From Longispora fulva (lineage in GTDB: Bacteria > Actinomycetota > Actinomycetes > Mycobacteriales > Micromonosporaceae), in NCBI RefSeq assembly GCF_015751905.1, contig NZ_JADOUF010000001.1, positions 1,674,001 to 1,738,000 on the forward strand: a DNA stretch of 64,000 bases. Direction: 5' to 3'. How positions within the stretch are numbered: the first letter of the stretch is position 1; each line of letters starts with the position of its first letter. The notes below the pieces were generated by a model that made no database searches, was not told the origin of the DNA, and saw nothing but the letters and a program-made list of their open reading frames with translations. This document shows, in pieces, positions 51,734 through 60,085 of this stretch. A program made the position numbers and the translations under genes.

Positions 51734-51756
51734 TGTCATTACGACACCACTACCCC

Positions 51757-51805
51757 TTGACTGACATCGGGGATGACGTCATGATGGTGTCATACCCGAT
51801 GTCAG
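51757..51805 (+). promoter_or_regulatory. Promoter with nested palindromes before a 41-residue gene
   Basis: TTGACT (51757-51762), 17 bases, CATGAT (51780-51785). An 11-bp inverted repeat CTGACATCGGG (51761-51771) / CCCGATGTCAG (51795-51805) brackets the -10 region, and the perfect palindrome ATGACGTCAT (51773-51782) sits between. Such density suggests binding of a dimeric regulator. Confidence 0.6.
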
Positions 51806-51821
51806 TCGAAGGAGTTCCGCC

Positions 51822-51947
51822 ATGAACATCAATTTTTTCCGCCGTCTCGGTGCCCGCCCCGAGTCCACGCTCCGTGCGCCGCACGCCGCCCGTCGGGTCG
51901 CGCTGAGTGCCCGCCGGAGCGAGGATTTCCGCCTCGCCGGCCGGTGA
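51822..51947 (+). CDS. 41-residue basic protein of unknown function
   Basis: Small gene with a strong AAGGAG site 8 bases before its ATG. It starts MNINFFRRLGARPEST and ends SEDFRLAGR; about ten Arg and no Cys. It is not secreted by prediction and matches no family I know. It stands alone: the sphingomyelinase ends 89 bases upstream and the EamA gene converges 27 bases downstream. Possible roles include a regulatory leader, a small DNA- or RNA-binding protein or a stress peptide. The strong, palindrome-rich promoter is the best evidence it is real. Confidence 0.6.
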   Translation: MNINFFRRLGARPESTLRAPHAARRVALSARRSEDFRLAGR

Positions 51948-51974
51948 CGCCGGCCCGGCGGGGCCGGGGTGACG

Positions 51975-52811
51975 TCACCCGGCCGCCGCTGCCGCCACAC
52001 CCAGGATCGTCACGCCGACCCCGGCCAACTGCCACCGCGACAGCCGTTCGGTGAGAACCTGCCGCGCGATCAACGCCGTCACCACGGGGGACAGCGACGC
52101 CAGCGCCGACACCACCGACAGCATCGCCCCCGGCTGGGTCGCGGCCAGGGTGTAGGTCAGGTTGGCGCTGATCTCGGTGCCGGCGATCAGCGCGATCCGC
52201 CCGAGCGAGCCGGGACCCACGGTCACCTGGTGCCGCGAGGCGAGCACGATCGCCGCGATCAGCGCCGTCATCGTGATCCGCTGCACGATCAGGGTCGTCG
52301 TCGCGTCCTGCTGGGCGCCGAGCGGGACGGCCGTGTAGACCACCCCGACGCACGCCGCCGAGGCCAGCGCCATGATCATCGCCGGTCGCGGGGTCCGGCC
52401 GTGCGCGCCGGGCGCGCGGGCCACCAGGGCGACCCCGGCCAGCGCCGCCCCGACGCCGAGCAGCTGCACCGGCTGCGGACGCTCCCCGGTCGCGATCCCG
52501 ACCAGCACCGGCAGCACCGCCGCCGACGCGCCGATCGGGGCCACGACACCCATGGCCGCACCCGCCAGGGCCCGGTACATCGTGATCATCGCCGCGACCG
52601 CCGCCACTCCGGCCACGACGCCCCAGGCCGCCGCGCCCAGGTGCGGGGTCAGCCCCCGGGCCACCACGATCACGCAGGTGCCCACCAGGATCAGCGGCTG
52701 GGCGATGAACAGGACGGTCAGGGCCGGCATCTGCCGGCTGATGCTGCCGCCGAGGAAGTAGGACGACCCCCACAGGCCGCTGGCTGTCAGCGCGAGTACC
52801 GCCGCGAACAC
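51975..52811 (-). CDS. EamA-family (DMT) transporter
   Basis: Ten-helix membrane protein of 278 residues with two EamA repeats: GLWGSSYFLGGSISRQMPAL in the first and the second repeat starting ALASAACVGVVYTAVPLGAQ. Probably a metabolite or amino-acid exporter. GTG 52811 has GGAGG upstream. It is divergent from an XRE-cupin regulator, the usual partner of this transporter type. Confidence 0.85.
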   Translation of the reverse strand: MFAAVLALTASGLWGSSYFLGGSISRQMPALTVLFIAQPLILVGTCVIVVARGLTPHLGAAAWGVVAGVAAVAAMITMYRALAGAAMGVVAPIGASAAVLPVLVGIATGERPQPVQLLGVGAALAGVALVARAPGAHGRTPRPAMIMALASAACVGVVYTAVPLGAQQDATTTLIVQRITMTALIAAIVLASRHQVTVGPGSLGRIALIAGTEISANLTYTLAATQPGAMLSVVSALASLSPVVTALIARQVLTERLSRWQLAGVGVTILGVAAAAAG

Positions 52812-52880
52812 CCTCTACCTCCGTACACTTTGTTGGACTGCGAGCACAGTACAGTGCGCAGCCCACTGGAGTGAACTAGA

Positions 52881-52898
52881 GGTGCATCACAATGCACC
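52881..52898. promoter_or_regulatory. Operator-like palindrome before the XRE-cupin gene
   Basis: GGTGCAT-CACA-ATGCACC: perfect 7-bp arms with a 4-base spacer, in the EamA/XRE divergent region and just upstream of the regulator's ribosome-binding site. A likely autoregulatory site. Confidence 0.55.
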
Positions 52899-52910
52899 AT
52901 GGAGGTCGAT

Positions 52911-53486
52911 GTGACGGAGCAGGACGTGGTGGCCCAGGCGATCGCCGCGCACCTCAAGGAGCTCCGCGCCCTGCGCGGCTGGAGCTTCGACGAACTCGCC
53001 CAACGCTCCGGCGTCAGCCGGGGGATGCTGATCCAGATCGAGGGCGCGCGCACCAACCCGAGCGTCGGCACCCTGGTCCGGGTGTCCCAGGCCCTCGGCG
53101 TCACCCTGGCCCAGCTCGTCGTCACCGACGTGTCTCCGGTGCTGCGCACCGTCCGGGCCGCCGAGACCGTCCGGCTGTGGCAGGGCGGGGCCGGCGGCTG
53201 GGCGCAGCTGGTGATCGGCTCCGACCCGCCCAACGCCGTGGAACTGTGGTCCTGGGAGATGCGCCCCGGCGAGCACTACCAGGGGGAGGCGCTGCCCGGT
53301 ACCCGCGAACTGCTCACCGTCACCGACGGGGACCTGGTGCTGATCGTCGGCGGCGACGAGCAGACCCTCGCGGCCGGCGACGCCGTCGCGTTCCGGTCCG
53401 ACCGCCCGCACGGCTACCGGGTCGACACCTCCGTCCCCGCCCGGTTCACCTGCGCTGTGCTGCGACCCGCCCAGGACCTTTCGTGA
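52911..53486 (+). CDS. XRE-family regulator with C-terminal cupin domain
   Basis: Regulator of 191 residues: helix-turn-helix (AAHLKELRALRGWSFDELAQ, then RSGVSRGMLIQIEGARTNPS) and a cupin ligand-binding domain (GEHYQGEALPGTRELL, AGDAVAFRSDRPHGY). The effector is presumably a small molecule related to the cargo of the divergent EamA exporter. GTG 52911 is preferred because GGAGG lies 5 bases upstream; ATG 52899 is in frame but has none and abuts the palindrome. Confidence 0.87.
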   Translation: MTEQDVVAQAIAAHLKELRALRGWSFDELAQRSGVSRGMLIQIEGARTNPSVGTLVRVSQALGVTLAQLVVTDVSPVLRTVRAAETVRLWQGGAGGWAQLVIGSDPPNAVELWSWEMRPGEHYQGEALPGTRELLTVTDGDLVLIVGGDEQTLAAGDAVAFRSDRPHGYRVDTSVPARFTCAVLRPAQDLS

Positions 53487-53589
53487 CCGGACAGGTCAGC
53501 CGATCGGCACGATCTCCTGGCCGACACCATGATCCGGACACCGGTCCCGGAGCGCATGATGAGAGTTCACAACCGCATCTGGACCGGGG

Positions 53590-55107
53590 GTGGAAGTGAC
53601 CATCCAGCACGACAGCCCCGACACGGCTGTCGTCCGCGACGCGGCCGGGCTGTCCCGGCTGATCCGCTCCGGGCGCAGCAGTGACGCCGTGGCCCGCGCC
53701 GACGAGATCCTGCCGCACCTCGCCGACCCGGTGGAGGCGATCCGGGTCCAGCTCACCAAGCTCGCGGCGCTGCTCAACCTGGGCAGGATGACCGAGTGCC
53801 CGCGCGCCATCGACCAGGCCGACGCCGCACTGCGCGCCCTCCCGCCCGGCCACGACGAGCCGGCGATGCTCGGCGAGTTCCACGCCCTGGCCGCCAGCGT
53901 CGCCCACCACCAGGGCTCCCTCGAACGCTGCGTCACCCACCTCGTCCGGGGCGCCCGGGCCCTCGACCTGGCCGGGCCGGCCGACCCGGGGGCCGCGCGC
54001 GCCTGGCTGGACCTGGCCGTCACCTACTCCTGGGTGGGGTTCCACCGGCACGCCGTCGCCGCCCAGCAGCGGGCCATGGAGATCTCCCGAGCCGCCGGCA
54101 TGGACCCGGTGTTCGTCACCCACCCCGAGATCCGGGTCCGCCACGCCCTCGCCCTCGACCACCAGGGCGACACCGAGGCGTGCCTGCGCGCCCTCGGCGA
54201 GATCACCCGCACCCTCGGCCCCGACGACGTCACCGGCTTCGAACTGCCCTACCTCGGCTACGCCCTGGCCCGGTACGCGGCCCTCGGCGGCCGGGGCGGC
54301 ATCGACGCCCGCCCGCTGCTGCGCACCGACCTGGAGCCGTACCAGGAGAACGGCGAGCTCCGCCGGCTCGGCGAGGCGTGCCTGGCCATCGCCGAGAACC
54401 GGCCGACCGTGGCCCTGGCCCTCCTCGACGGGGCCTCGGCCGCGGCCTCCCGGCTGGGCGCCGCCGAGGTGCCCCGGCTGCGGGCCCTGGCGCACACCGC
54501 GCTCGGCGACCACGTCGCCGCGCACGCCGACGACCGGGTGGTCGCCGGCATGCTGGCGCGAACCACGACCCGGCTGTACGACCTGTTCGTCGACGGGGTC
54601 ACCGCCCGGCTCGACCACGACGAGCTGCGCCGGTCCGTCACCCGGTACGCCGACGAGGCGCACACCGACTCCCTCACCGGCCTGCCGAACCGCCGCCACC
54701 TGGAGCGCTACGTCGCCGAACTCGCCCGGCACGGCACCTACGGCACGGTCGGCGTCGCGGACCTCGACGGCTTCAAGTCCGTCAACACCGTGCACGGGCA
54801 CCTGTCCGGCGACCAGGTCCTGCAGCACGTGGCGGCGATCCTGACCCGGGCGCTGCGCGGCGGGGACTTCCTCGCCCGGTTCGGCGGCGACGAGTTCGTG
54901 GTGGTGCTGCCGGGCACGCCGCTCGCCGAGGCGCAGGAGGTCGGCAGCCGGCTGGCCGCCGCCGTCGCCGGCTACGACTGGAACACTCTGGTCCCCGGCA
55001 CGCCAGTGACGCTGACGATGGGGCTCGCGGAGCTGAACAGCCGCACGAGCCTGACGGCGGCGTTCCGGGCCGCGGACCTGGTGATGCTCCAGGCGAAGGC
55101 CGGCTGA
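53590..55107 (+). CDS. Diguanylate cyclase with N-terminal TPR-like region
   Basis: Protein of 505 residues. The first 330 are helical repeats of TPR type (for example LGEFHALAASVAHHQGSLER). The GGDEF domain (about 355-505) has SLTGLPNRRHLERY, the active-site FGGDEFVVVLP and, five residues before it, the inhibitory-site RGGD. It should therefore be an active, product-inhibited c-di-GMP synthase. No EAL domain is present. The TPR region probably senses a partner protein. Confidence 0.9.
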   Translation: MEVTIQHDSPDTAVVRDAAGLSRLIRSGRSSDAVARADEILPHLADPVEAIRVQLTKLAALLNLGRMTECPRAIDQADAALRALPPGHDEPAMLGEFHALAASVAHHQGSLERCVTHLVRGARALDLAGPADPGAARAWLDLAVTYSWVGFHRHAVAAQQRAMEISRAAGMDPVFVTHPEIRVRHALALDHQGDTEACLRALGEITRTLGPDDVTGFELPYLGYALARYAALGGRGGIDARPLLRTDLEPYQENGELRRLGEACLAIAENRPTVALALLDGASAAASRLGAAEVPRLRALAHTALGDHVAAHADDRVVAGMLARTTTRLYDLFVDGVTARLDHDELRRSVTRYADEAHTDSLTGLPNRRHLERYVAELARHGTYGTVGVADLDGFKSVNTVHGHLSGDQVLQHVAAILTRALRGGDFLARFGGDEFVVVLPGTPLAEAQEVGSRLAAAVAGYDWNTLVPGTPVTLTMGLAELNSRTSLTAAFRAADLVMLQAKAG

Positions 55108-55174
55108 CCCCGACCGGGCGGCCCTGCGGTCGTGAACACCGGCGCGGCCCGCGTGACCCCACGTCGGGCCCGGG

Positions 55175-56008
55175 TCAGGCTCCGGTCGACCGCGCCGTGA
55201 CCGAGCGCCACACCTCCAGCGCCCAGGCCAGGTCGTCCGGGTCGGCGTACAGGCAGATCACGTGCGCCGCCGTGCCCCGCCGCACCACGTGCCCGTAGAA
55301 CTCGCGGCCGTCGGCGGACTCCTGCCACAGCGCGTGCCGCAACCCGCCGTCGCCGCCCTCCAGCAGCCTGCCCTCCGGATCGGCGGGCGCACCCTTCAAC
55401 ATCGTCTCCAGGGTGTACTCCGGCTCCCAGTCCTCCGGCGTCGTCAGCACGTCCACGATCACGGTGCGGCCGGGCCCGACGAACCGCAGCCCCTCGGCCG
55501 TCTGCACCGGGGCCAGTCCGGCGGTGCGCTCGAACTCCCACCGGTCGGTGACCGGCTGGCGCACCGGCACCGGCACGGCGCACCCCATCCGGCTCAACGT
55601 GTCGTCGGCGTCCCACTCCAGGCCCAGCACCTCCAGCAGCGTCGGGTTGCTGCTCTCCACCAGGGTCGGCAGGTGGGCCGGGTCGAGCACGGCGGCCGTG
55701 GCGGGGGCGCCGAGCACGGCCGGCCCCCAGGGCAGGATGGTGTTGGCCAGCGTCCCGTCGAGGACCAGCTCCCCGTATCCGGGCTTCGCCCAGACCAGGA
55801 ACGCCCGGTGCAGGTCCTCCTCCGACACCCGCAGCCAGGTACTGAACGTGATCGTCGACCCGCCCCGCAACCGCACCGGCAGCAGCACCCGGACGAACGC
55901 CCCGCCGCCCTCGGCACGCATCAGCAGGTCGTTGCCCCACTCCCGGGCGGTCACCCCGTCGGGCAGGTCGACGCGCAGGTCGAGGTCGTACGGCTCCGGT
56001 TCAGACAC
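55175..56008 (-). CDS. DUF2199-domain protein with unassigned C-terminal half
   Basis: Protein of 277 residues. The first half (WGNDLLMRAEGGG, RGGSTITFSTWLRVSEEDLH, DGTLANTILPW) matches the DUF2199 pattern. The second half (about 165-277; VQTAEGLRFVGPGRTVIVDV) resembles no family I recognise. Function unknown. GTG 56008 lies 6 bases after TACAGT (56015-56020). Confidence 0.6.
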   Translation of the reverse strand: MSEPEPYDLDLRVDLPDGVTAREWGNDLLMRAEGGGAFVRVLLPVRLRGGSTITFSTWLRVSEEDLHRAFLVWAKPGYGELVLDGTLANTILPWGPAVLGAPATAAVLDPAHLPTLVESSNPTLLEVLGLEWDADDTLSRMGCAVPVPVRQPVTDRWEFERTAGLAPVQTAEGLRFVGPGRTVIVDVLTTPEDWEPEYTLETMLKGAPADPEGRLLEGGDGGLRHALWQESADGREFYGHVVRRGTAAHVICLYADPDDLAWALEVWRSVTARSTGA

Positions 56009-56064
56009 CCCGGCACTGTATCGGCCGGTGAGGAACACCACTGTCGCGGCCACGGTGGACGCAC

Positions 56065-56070
56065 TACGGT
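56065..56070 (+). promoter_or_regulatory. -10 box TACGGT, leaderless-type start
   Basis: TACGGT lies exactly 6 bases before ATG 56077; back-to-back with the TACAGT box of the divergent gene at 56015. Confidence 0.5.
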
Positions 56071-56076
56071 GGCGGC

Positions 56077-56838
56077 ATGATCACCCCCGCTGAGTTCGTC
56101 CCCGAGTGGGAACTGTGGCACGCCAGCCGGCAGAAGCGCGTCGCGGCCACCCACGGCCCGCTGACCCTGACCGGCACCCACTGGCTGCTGTACGGGGACA
56201 CCGTCATCGACGGCGTCCCCGGCACCTGGCGCGCCGAGGACGGCCAGGTCCGGCTGACCGGCGGCGAGGGCCTGTCGGTCACCGAGGGACTGCTGCCGGT
56301 GGACCGGTGGCTGCACTACGGCGAGGTCGACCTGCTGACCATCCAGCGCGGCGAGGACCTGGCCGTGCGGGTGTACGACCCGCGCGCCGAGGCCGTGGCC
56401 CGCTTCACCCGGATCGACGCGTTCGCACCCGACCCGGCCTGGCGGATCGAGGCCGAGTTCGTCCCGGCGGCCGACGCCGACAGCGTGCACATCGCGCACT
56501 CCAACACGGCCAGGGAGGAGGACTACCCGGTGTTCGGCACGTTCGTCTTCGAGGTCGACGGCGTCCGCGCCGAACTGGTCGCCCTGCACTCCGGCGAGGA
56601 GAACGGCGCGCACCTGACCTTCCGCGACGGCACCAGCGGCCACGAGTCCTACGGCGCGGCCCGGTTCCTGTTCGTGACGGCCCCGCCGGCGGGCGGCCCG
56701 GTGACCCTGGACTTCAACCGGTCGCAGTTGCCGCCGTGCGCGTTCTCCGACGCGTTCGTGTGCCCGCTGCCGCCGCCGGGCAACATCGTGCCGTTCCGGA
56801 TCGAGGCCGGCGAGCAGCGGGTGGTCTCCGAGGGGTAG
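56077..56838 (+). CDS. DUF1684 family protein
   Basis: Beta-rich protein of 253 residues with the DUF1684 features WELWHASRQKRVAATHGPLT near the start, VYDPRAEAVARF, and the C-terminal TLDFNRSQLPPCAFSDAFVC segment with the NR-x4-PPCAF-x-C pattern. The family is widespread but uncharacterised. It is divergent from the DUF2199 gene with a 68-base shared promoter region, so the two may be co-regulated. Confidence 0.82.
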   Translation: MITPAEFVPEWELWHASRQKRVAATHGPLTLTGTHWLLYGDTVIDGVPGTWRAEDGQVRLTGGEGLSVTEGLLPVDRWLHYGEVDLLTIQRGEDLAVRVYDPRAEAVARFTRIDAFAPDPAWRIEAEFVPAADADSVHIAHSNTAREEDYPVFGTFVFEVDGVRAELVALHSGEENGAHLTFRDGTSGHESYGAARFLFVTAPPAGGPVTLDFNRSQLPPCAFSDAFVCPLPPPGNIVPFRIEAGEQRVVSEG

Positions 56839-57087
56839 GCAGCCGACCGGTGGCCTTCCGGACCGTCCGCGTGCTCCGCGGAGGCCGCCGACGTCGAAAG
56901 CGGCGAAGCCGGCCCAGCCCGGAGGAGGGCCAGCGCCTCCCTGCGGGGGCCGGCGTCGCGCGCGGCCCGCGACCCCGTCCGCCGGATCGCCGCCAGCGGC
57001 CGGCGCTGGCCACGCCGATATGCCTCGAGGTGTCGGGCCGGCGGAGACCGGGGCAGGTGTGGCCGTAACCGGAAAAGGTTTTCGGGT

Positions 57088-57615
57088 CTATGCCGCCGCG
57101 CGCAGCGGGTGCCGCATCGGTAGTCGCAGCAGTGCCCGCACCGGCCGCGAGGCGTTCCCGCGCCCCCTGACCTGCACCCCCAACTCCCGCCCGTCGCGGA
57201 ACGGCGGCCACGACCCGGGCGTCTCCTCCAGCAGCACGTCGGCGGCGGCCCAGGCGGGCCCGTGGCTCACCAGCACGCTCCCGCACTGCCGCGCGAGGGC
57301 CGCAAGCTGCTCGGCGTCGCGGACGCTGACGGCACCGGCGGGCAGCACCACGACCGACCCGCGCACGTGCAGCAGCTCGGCGACGACCCGGGGCCAGCCG
57401 GGACCGGGGTCGGGGAGGGCGGCGACCTCGCCGGGCACGAGCCCCACGACGACGGGCATCCCGACGGCGGTGACCCGGGCGCCGGCGGAGGCCGCCTCGG
57501 CGAGCAGCGCCAGGAGCAGGGTCAGCGACCCGGTGACCGACACGGTCGAGCCCCGGCGCAGCCCGTCGGCGGGGAGCAGCCGGCGCAGCACGGGCGGGGT
57601 GGTGGGGGAGAGCAT
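57088..57615 (-). CDS. imuA: ImuA-like SOS mutagenesis protein (orphan)
   Basis: RecA-related protein of 175 residues resembling actinobacterial ImuA': LLPADGLRRGSTVSVTGS, LLALLAEAASAGARVTAVGM, PDPGPGWPRVVAELLHVRGSVVV and a C-terminal RPVRALLRLP. ImuA normally works with ImuB and DnaE2 in error-prone repair; neither is encoded here. It is shorter than the usual 230-250 residues. ATG 57615 follows TACGAT by 6 bases, and that -10 box lies within a LexA box. Confidence 0.7.
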   Translation of the reverse strand: MLSPTTPPVLRRLLPADGLRRGSTVSVTGSLTLLLALLAEAASAGARVTAVGMPVVVGLVPGEVAALPDPGPGWPRVVAELLHVRGSVVVLPAGAVSVRDAEQLAALARQCGSVLVSHGPAWAAADVLLEETPGSWPPFRDGRELGVQVRGRGNASRPVRALLRLPMRHPLRAAA

Positions 57616-57622
57616 GGCGGAA

Positions 57623-57638
57623 TCGTACACCTGTTCGA
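57623..57638. promoter_or_regulatory. LexA (SOS) box
   Basis: On the minus strand TCGAAC-AGGT-GTACGA, matching the actinobacterial SOS consensus TCGAAC-N4-GTTCGA at 11 of 12 positions and covering the -10 box of the imuA-like gene. Confidence 0.7.
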
Positions 57639-57647
57639 AGTCGGTGT

Positions 57648-58439
57648 TCAGGTCTGTTCGTGCCAAGGTTGGGCCCCGGAGACGAACGTGTCCAATGGAT
57701 CTCCGTGCACGACCCGGCCGGGCGGGCGGTCCCGGACCACCCGCGCCGCCAACCGGCCCACCGGCACCCCGCCCGGCGCCGTGGACGCCGCGAACACCAC
57801 GTTCCCGAACCGCCGGCCGCGCAGCATCCCCGGCTCGCCCACCACGCACACGTCGGCGAACGCCGCCCGCAGCGTCGCCGCCTGCCGCCGGGAGAACAGC
57901 AGCGGCGGCAGGTCGGTGACGTTGACGGCGTAGAGCCCGCCGGGCCGTAGCACCCGGGCCACCTGCCGGGCGAACTCCAGGCTCGCGACGCTGGCCGGCA
58001 TCTGCGCGCCCCGGTACACGTCGGCGACCACCAGGTCGTACCAGCCGTCGGCGCTGCTCTCCACCACCTCGCGCGCGTCGGCCACCCGGAACTCCACCTC
58101 GGCGGCCAGCGGCAGGATCCGCCGCACCGCCTCCAGCAGCGTCCCGTCGCGCTCGACGACCCGCTGGGTGGAGCCGGGCCGGGTGGCGGCGACGTACCGT
58201 GGGAGGGTCAGCCCGCCCCCGCCCAGGTGCAGCACCCGCAGGGGAGCCCCGGCCGGCCCGGCGACGGCCACGATCGCCGCGACCCGCCGCATGTACTCGA
58301 ACTCCAGATGTCCTGGATCGTCCAGATCGACGTAGGACTGCGCGACCCCGTCGACGAGCAGCGTCCAGCCGGCCCGGCGGCGCGGGTCCGGCACGAACTC
58401 GGCCTCGCCGAGGTCCACCGGCATCGTCAAGGGGTGCAT
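57648..58439 (-). CDS. Spermidine-synthase-like methyltransferase-fold protein
   Basis: Protein of 263 residues with the polyamine-synthase pattern: VDGVAQSYVDLDDPGHLEFEY, LRVLHLGGGGLTLPRYVAA, DAREVVESSADGWYDLVVADVY. It lacks the full set of putrescine-binding residues of SpeE, so it may be a related transferase. ATG 58439 follows TAGCGT by 6 bases. Confidence 0.78.
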   Translation of the reverse strand: MHPLTMPVDLGEAEFVPDPRRRAGWTLLVDGVAQSYVDLDDPGHLEFEYMRRVAAIVAVAGPAGAPLRVLHLGGGGLTLPRYVAATRPGSTQRVVERDGTLLEAVRRILPLAAEVEFRVADAREVVESSADGWYDLVVADVYRGAQMPASVASLEFARQVARVLRPGGLYAVNVTDLPPLLFSRRQAATLRAAFADVCVVGEPGMLRGRRFGNVVFAASTAPGGVPVGRLAARVVRDRPPGRVVHGDPLDTFVSGAQPWHEQT

Positions 58440-58524
58440 GGGCTCACGCTAGCGCCGCCCGCCCGCCGGGACGCGGGCAGCACGGCCGTAGAGTTCTCGG
58501 GGCACACGGAAGAGGGGCAAGACC

Positions 58525-59943
58525 ATGGGAATCGATCCGGAGCGGCTGTCGGCCGCCCTGCGGGTGCTCGCCGAGGCCGAACAGCTCGAGGCGGAGCACC
58601 CGGACGCCGTCGCGCTGCGCCGCGCCACGGCGGGGCTGTTCAAGGCCGTCAAGCAGCGCCGGCGCGCCGACCGCCGGGCCGCCGTCATGGCCGCCGACCT
58701 GGCCGTCACCGAGGCGACCGCCACCGGCGCGCCCGACCGGATCGACGACGAGACCCAGGGCATCCTGCTGGAGTCGCCCACGATCGGCCAGTCCGCCGGC
58801 ACCCTGATCCGGGCCCGGGCCTGCTACACGTGCAAGACCCGCTACACCGAGGTCGACGCCTTCTACCACCAGCTGTGCCCGCCGTGCGCGGCCCGCAACC
58901 GGTCCCGCCGCGACGCCAGCGTCGACCTGACCGGCCGGCGCGCGCTGCTCACCGGCGGCCGGGCCAAGATCGGGATGTACATCGCGCTGCGGCTGCTCCG
59001 CGACGGCGCGCACACCACGATCACGACCCGGTTCCCCAACGACGCGATCCGCCGTTTCTCCGCGATGCCCGACTCTGCGGACTGGCTGCACCGGCTCAAG
59101 ATCGTCGGGATCGACCTGCGCGACCCGGGCCAGGTCGTGGCCCTCGCCGAGTCGGTGGCCGCCGCCGGCCCGCTCGACATCCTGATCAACAACGCGGCGC
59201 AGACGGTCCGCCGCTCCCCGGGGGCGTACGCGCCCCTCGTCGAGGCCGAGTCCGCCCCCCTGCCGGCCGGCGAGCTGCCGGAGGTGCAGACGTTCGGTCA
59301 CCTGCCGCGCGGCCGGGCCGAGCTGACCGGGACGGTGGAGCACCACTCGTTCACCCCGGCGATGCTCACCGAGCTGGCCCTGACCGCCGGGTCGACGTCG
59401 CCGGCCCGGATGGCCAACGCGACCGCCATCGACGCCGGGGGCCTGCGCCCCGACCTGCACGACGTGAACAGCTGGACCCAGAAGGTCGACCAGGTCGACC
59501 CGGTCGAGCTGCTCGAGGTGCAACTCTGCAACCAGACAGCCCCGTTCATCCTGGTCAGCATGCTGCGCCCGGCGATGGCGGCCGCCGAGGCCCGGCGCAA
59601 GTACGTCGTGAACGTCTCGGCGATGGAGGGCCAGTTCAGCCGGGCGTACAAGGGCCCGGGGCACCCGCACACCAACATGGCCAAGGCGGCGCTGAACATG
59701 CTGACCCGCACCAGCGCGGAGGAGATGCTGACCGACGGGATCCTGATGACGGCCGTGGACACCGGCTGGATCACCGACGAGCGTCCGCACCCGACGAAGA
59801 TGCGGCTGCACGAGGAGGGCTTCAAGGCCCCGCTGGACCTCGTCGACGGCGCGGCCCGGGTGTACGACCCGATCGTGCGCGGCGAGAACGGCGAGGACCT
59901 CTACGGCTGCTTCCTGAAGGACTTCGAACCGGCCGCCTGGTAG
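58525..59943 (+). CDS. SDR oxidoreductase with N-terminal zinc module
   Basis: Protein of 472 residues. Residues about 1-85 are helical. A CxxC pair follows (ACYTCKTRY at about 93-101; LCPPCAARN at about 112-120), which should bind one zinc. Then comes a classical SDR domain: GRRALLTGGRAKIGMYIAL, INNAAQTVRRSP, with NVSAMEGQFSR and the distant HTNMAKAALNM giving the Ser and Lys of the active site. The tail ends DLYGCFLKDFEPAAW. Substrate is unknown. TAGAGT lies near 58490, and AAGAGGGG precedes ATG 58525. Confidence 0.75.
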   Translation: MGIDPERLSAALRVLAEAEQLEAEHPDAVALRRATAGLFKAVKQRRRADRRAAVMAADLAVTEATATGAPDRIDDETQGILLESPTIGQSAGTLIRARACYTCKTRYTEVDAFYHQLCPPCAARNRSRRDASVDLTGRRALLTGGRAKIGMYIALRLLRDGAHTTITTRFPNDAIRRFSAMPDSADWLHRLKIVGIDLRDPGQVVALAESVAAAGPLDILINNAAQTVRRSPGAYAPLVEAESAPLPAGELPEVQTFGHLPRGRAELTGTVEHHSFTPAMLTELALTAGSTSPARMANATAIDAGGLRPDLHDVNSWTQKVDQVDPVELLEVQLCNQTAPFILVSMLRPAMAAAEARRKYVVNVSAMEGQFSRAYKGPGHPHTNMAKAALNMLTRTSAEEMLTDGILMTAVDTGWITDERPHPTKMRLHEEGFKAPLDLVDGAARVYDPIVRGENGEDLYGCFLKDFEPAAW

Positions 59944-59951
59944 CGCGCGCC

Positions 59952-59988
59952 CCGGAGGTCGCCGCCCACCCGGGCCGGCGACCTCCGG
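59952..59988. terminator. Terminator hairpin
   Basis: CCGGAGGTCGCC / GGCGACCTCCGG, a perfect 12-bp stem around a 13-base loop, just after the SDR stop and upstream of the converging secreted-protein gene end. Confidence 0.75.
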
Positions 59989-60085
59989 AACGTCCCCGCC
60001 ATCCCCTCAGATGGCGGCGACCCCCGACGAGGCACCGCCGCGCCGCCCGGCGAGCGGCACCTCCCCGCGAGTCGTGGTCCTCACA

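Noticed and set aside
56839-57087. Gene in the gap between DUF1684 and the imuA-like gene
   Set aside because: Frames here are Arg-rich continuations of neighbours without a start site. The gap separates converging genes and holds only a degenerate copy of the T-rich 16-mer.
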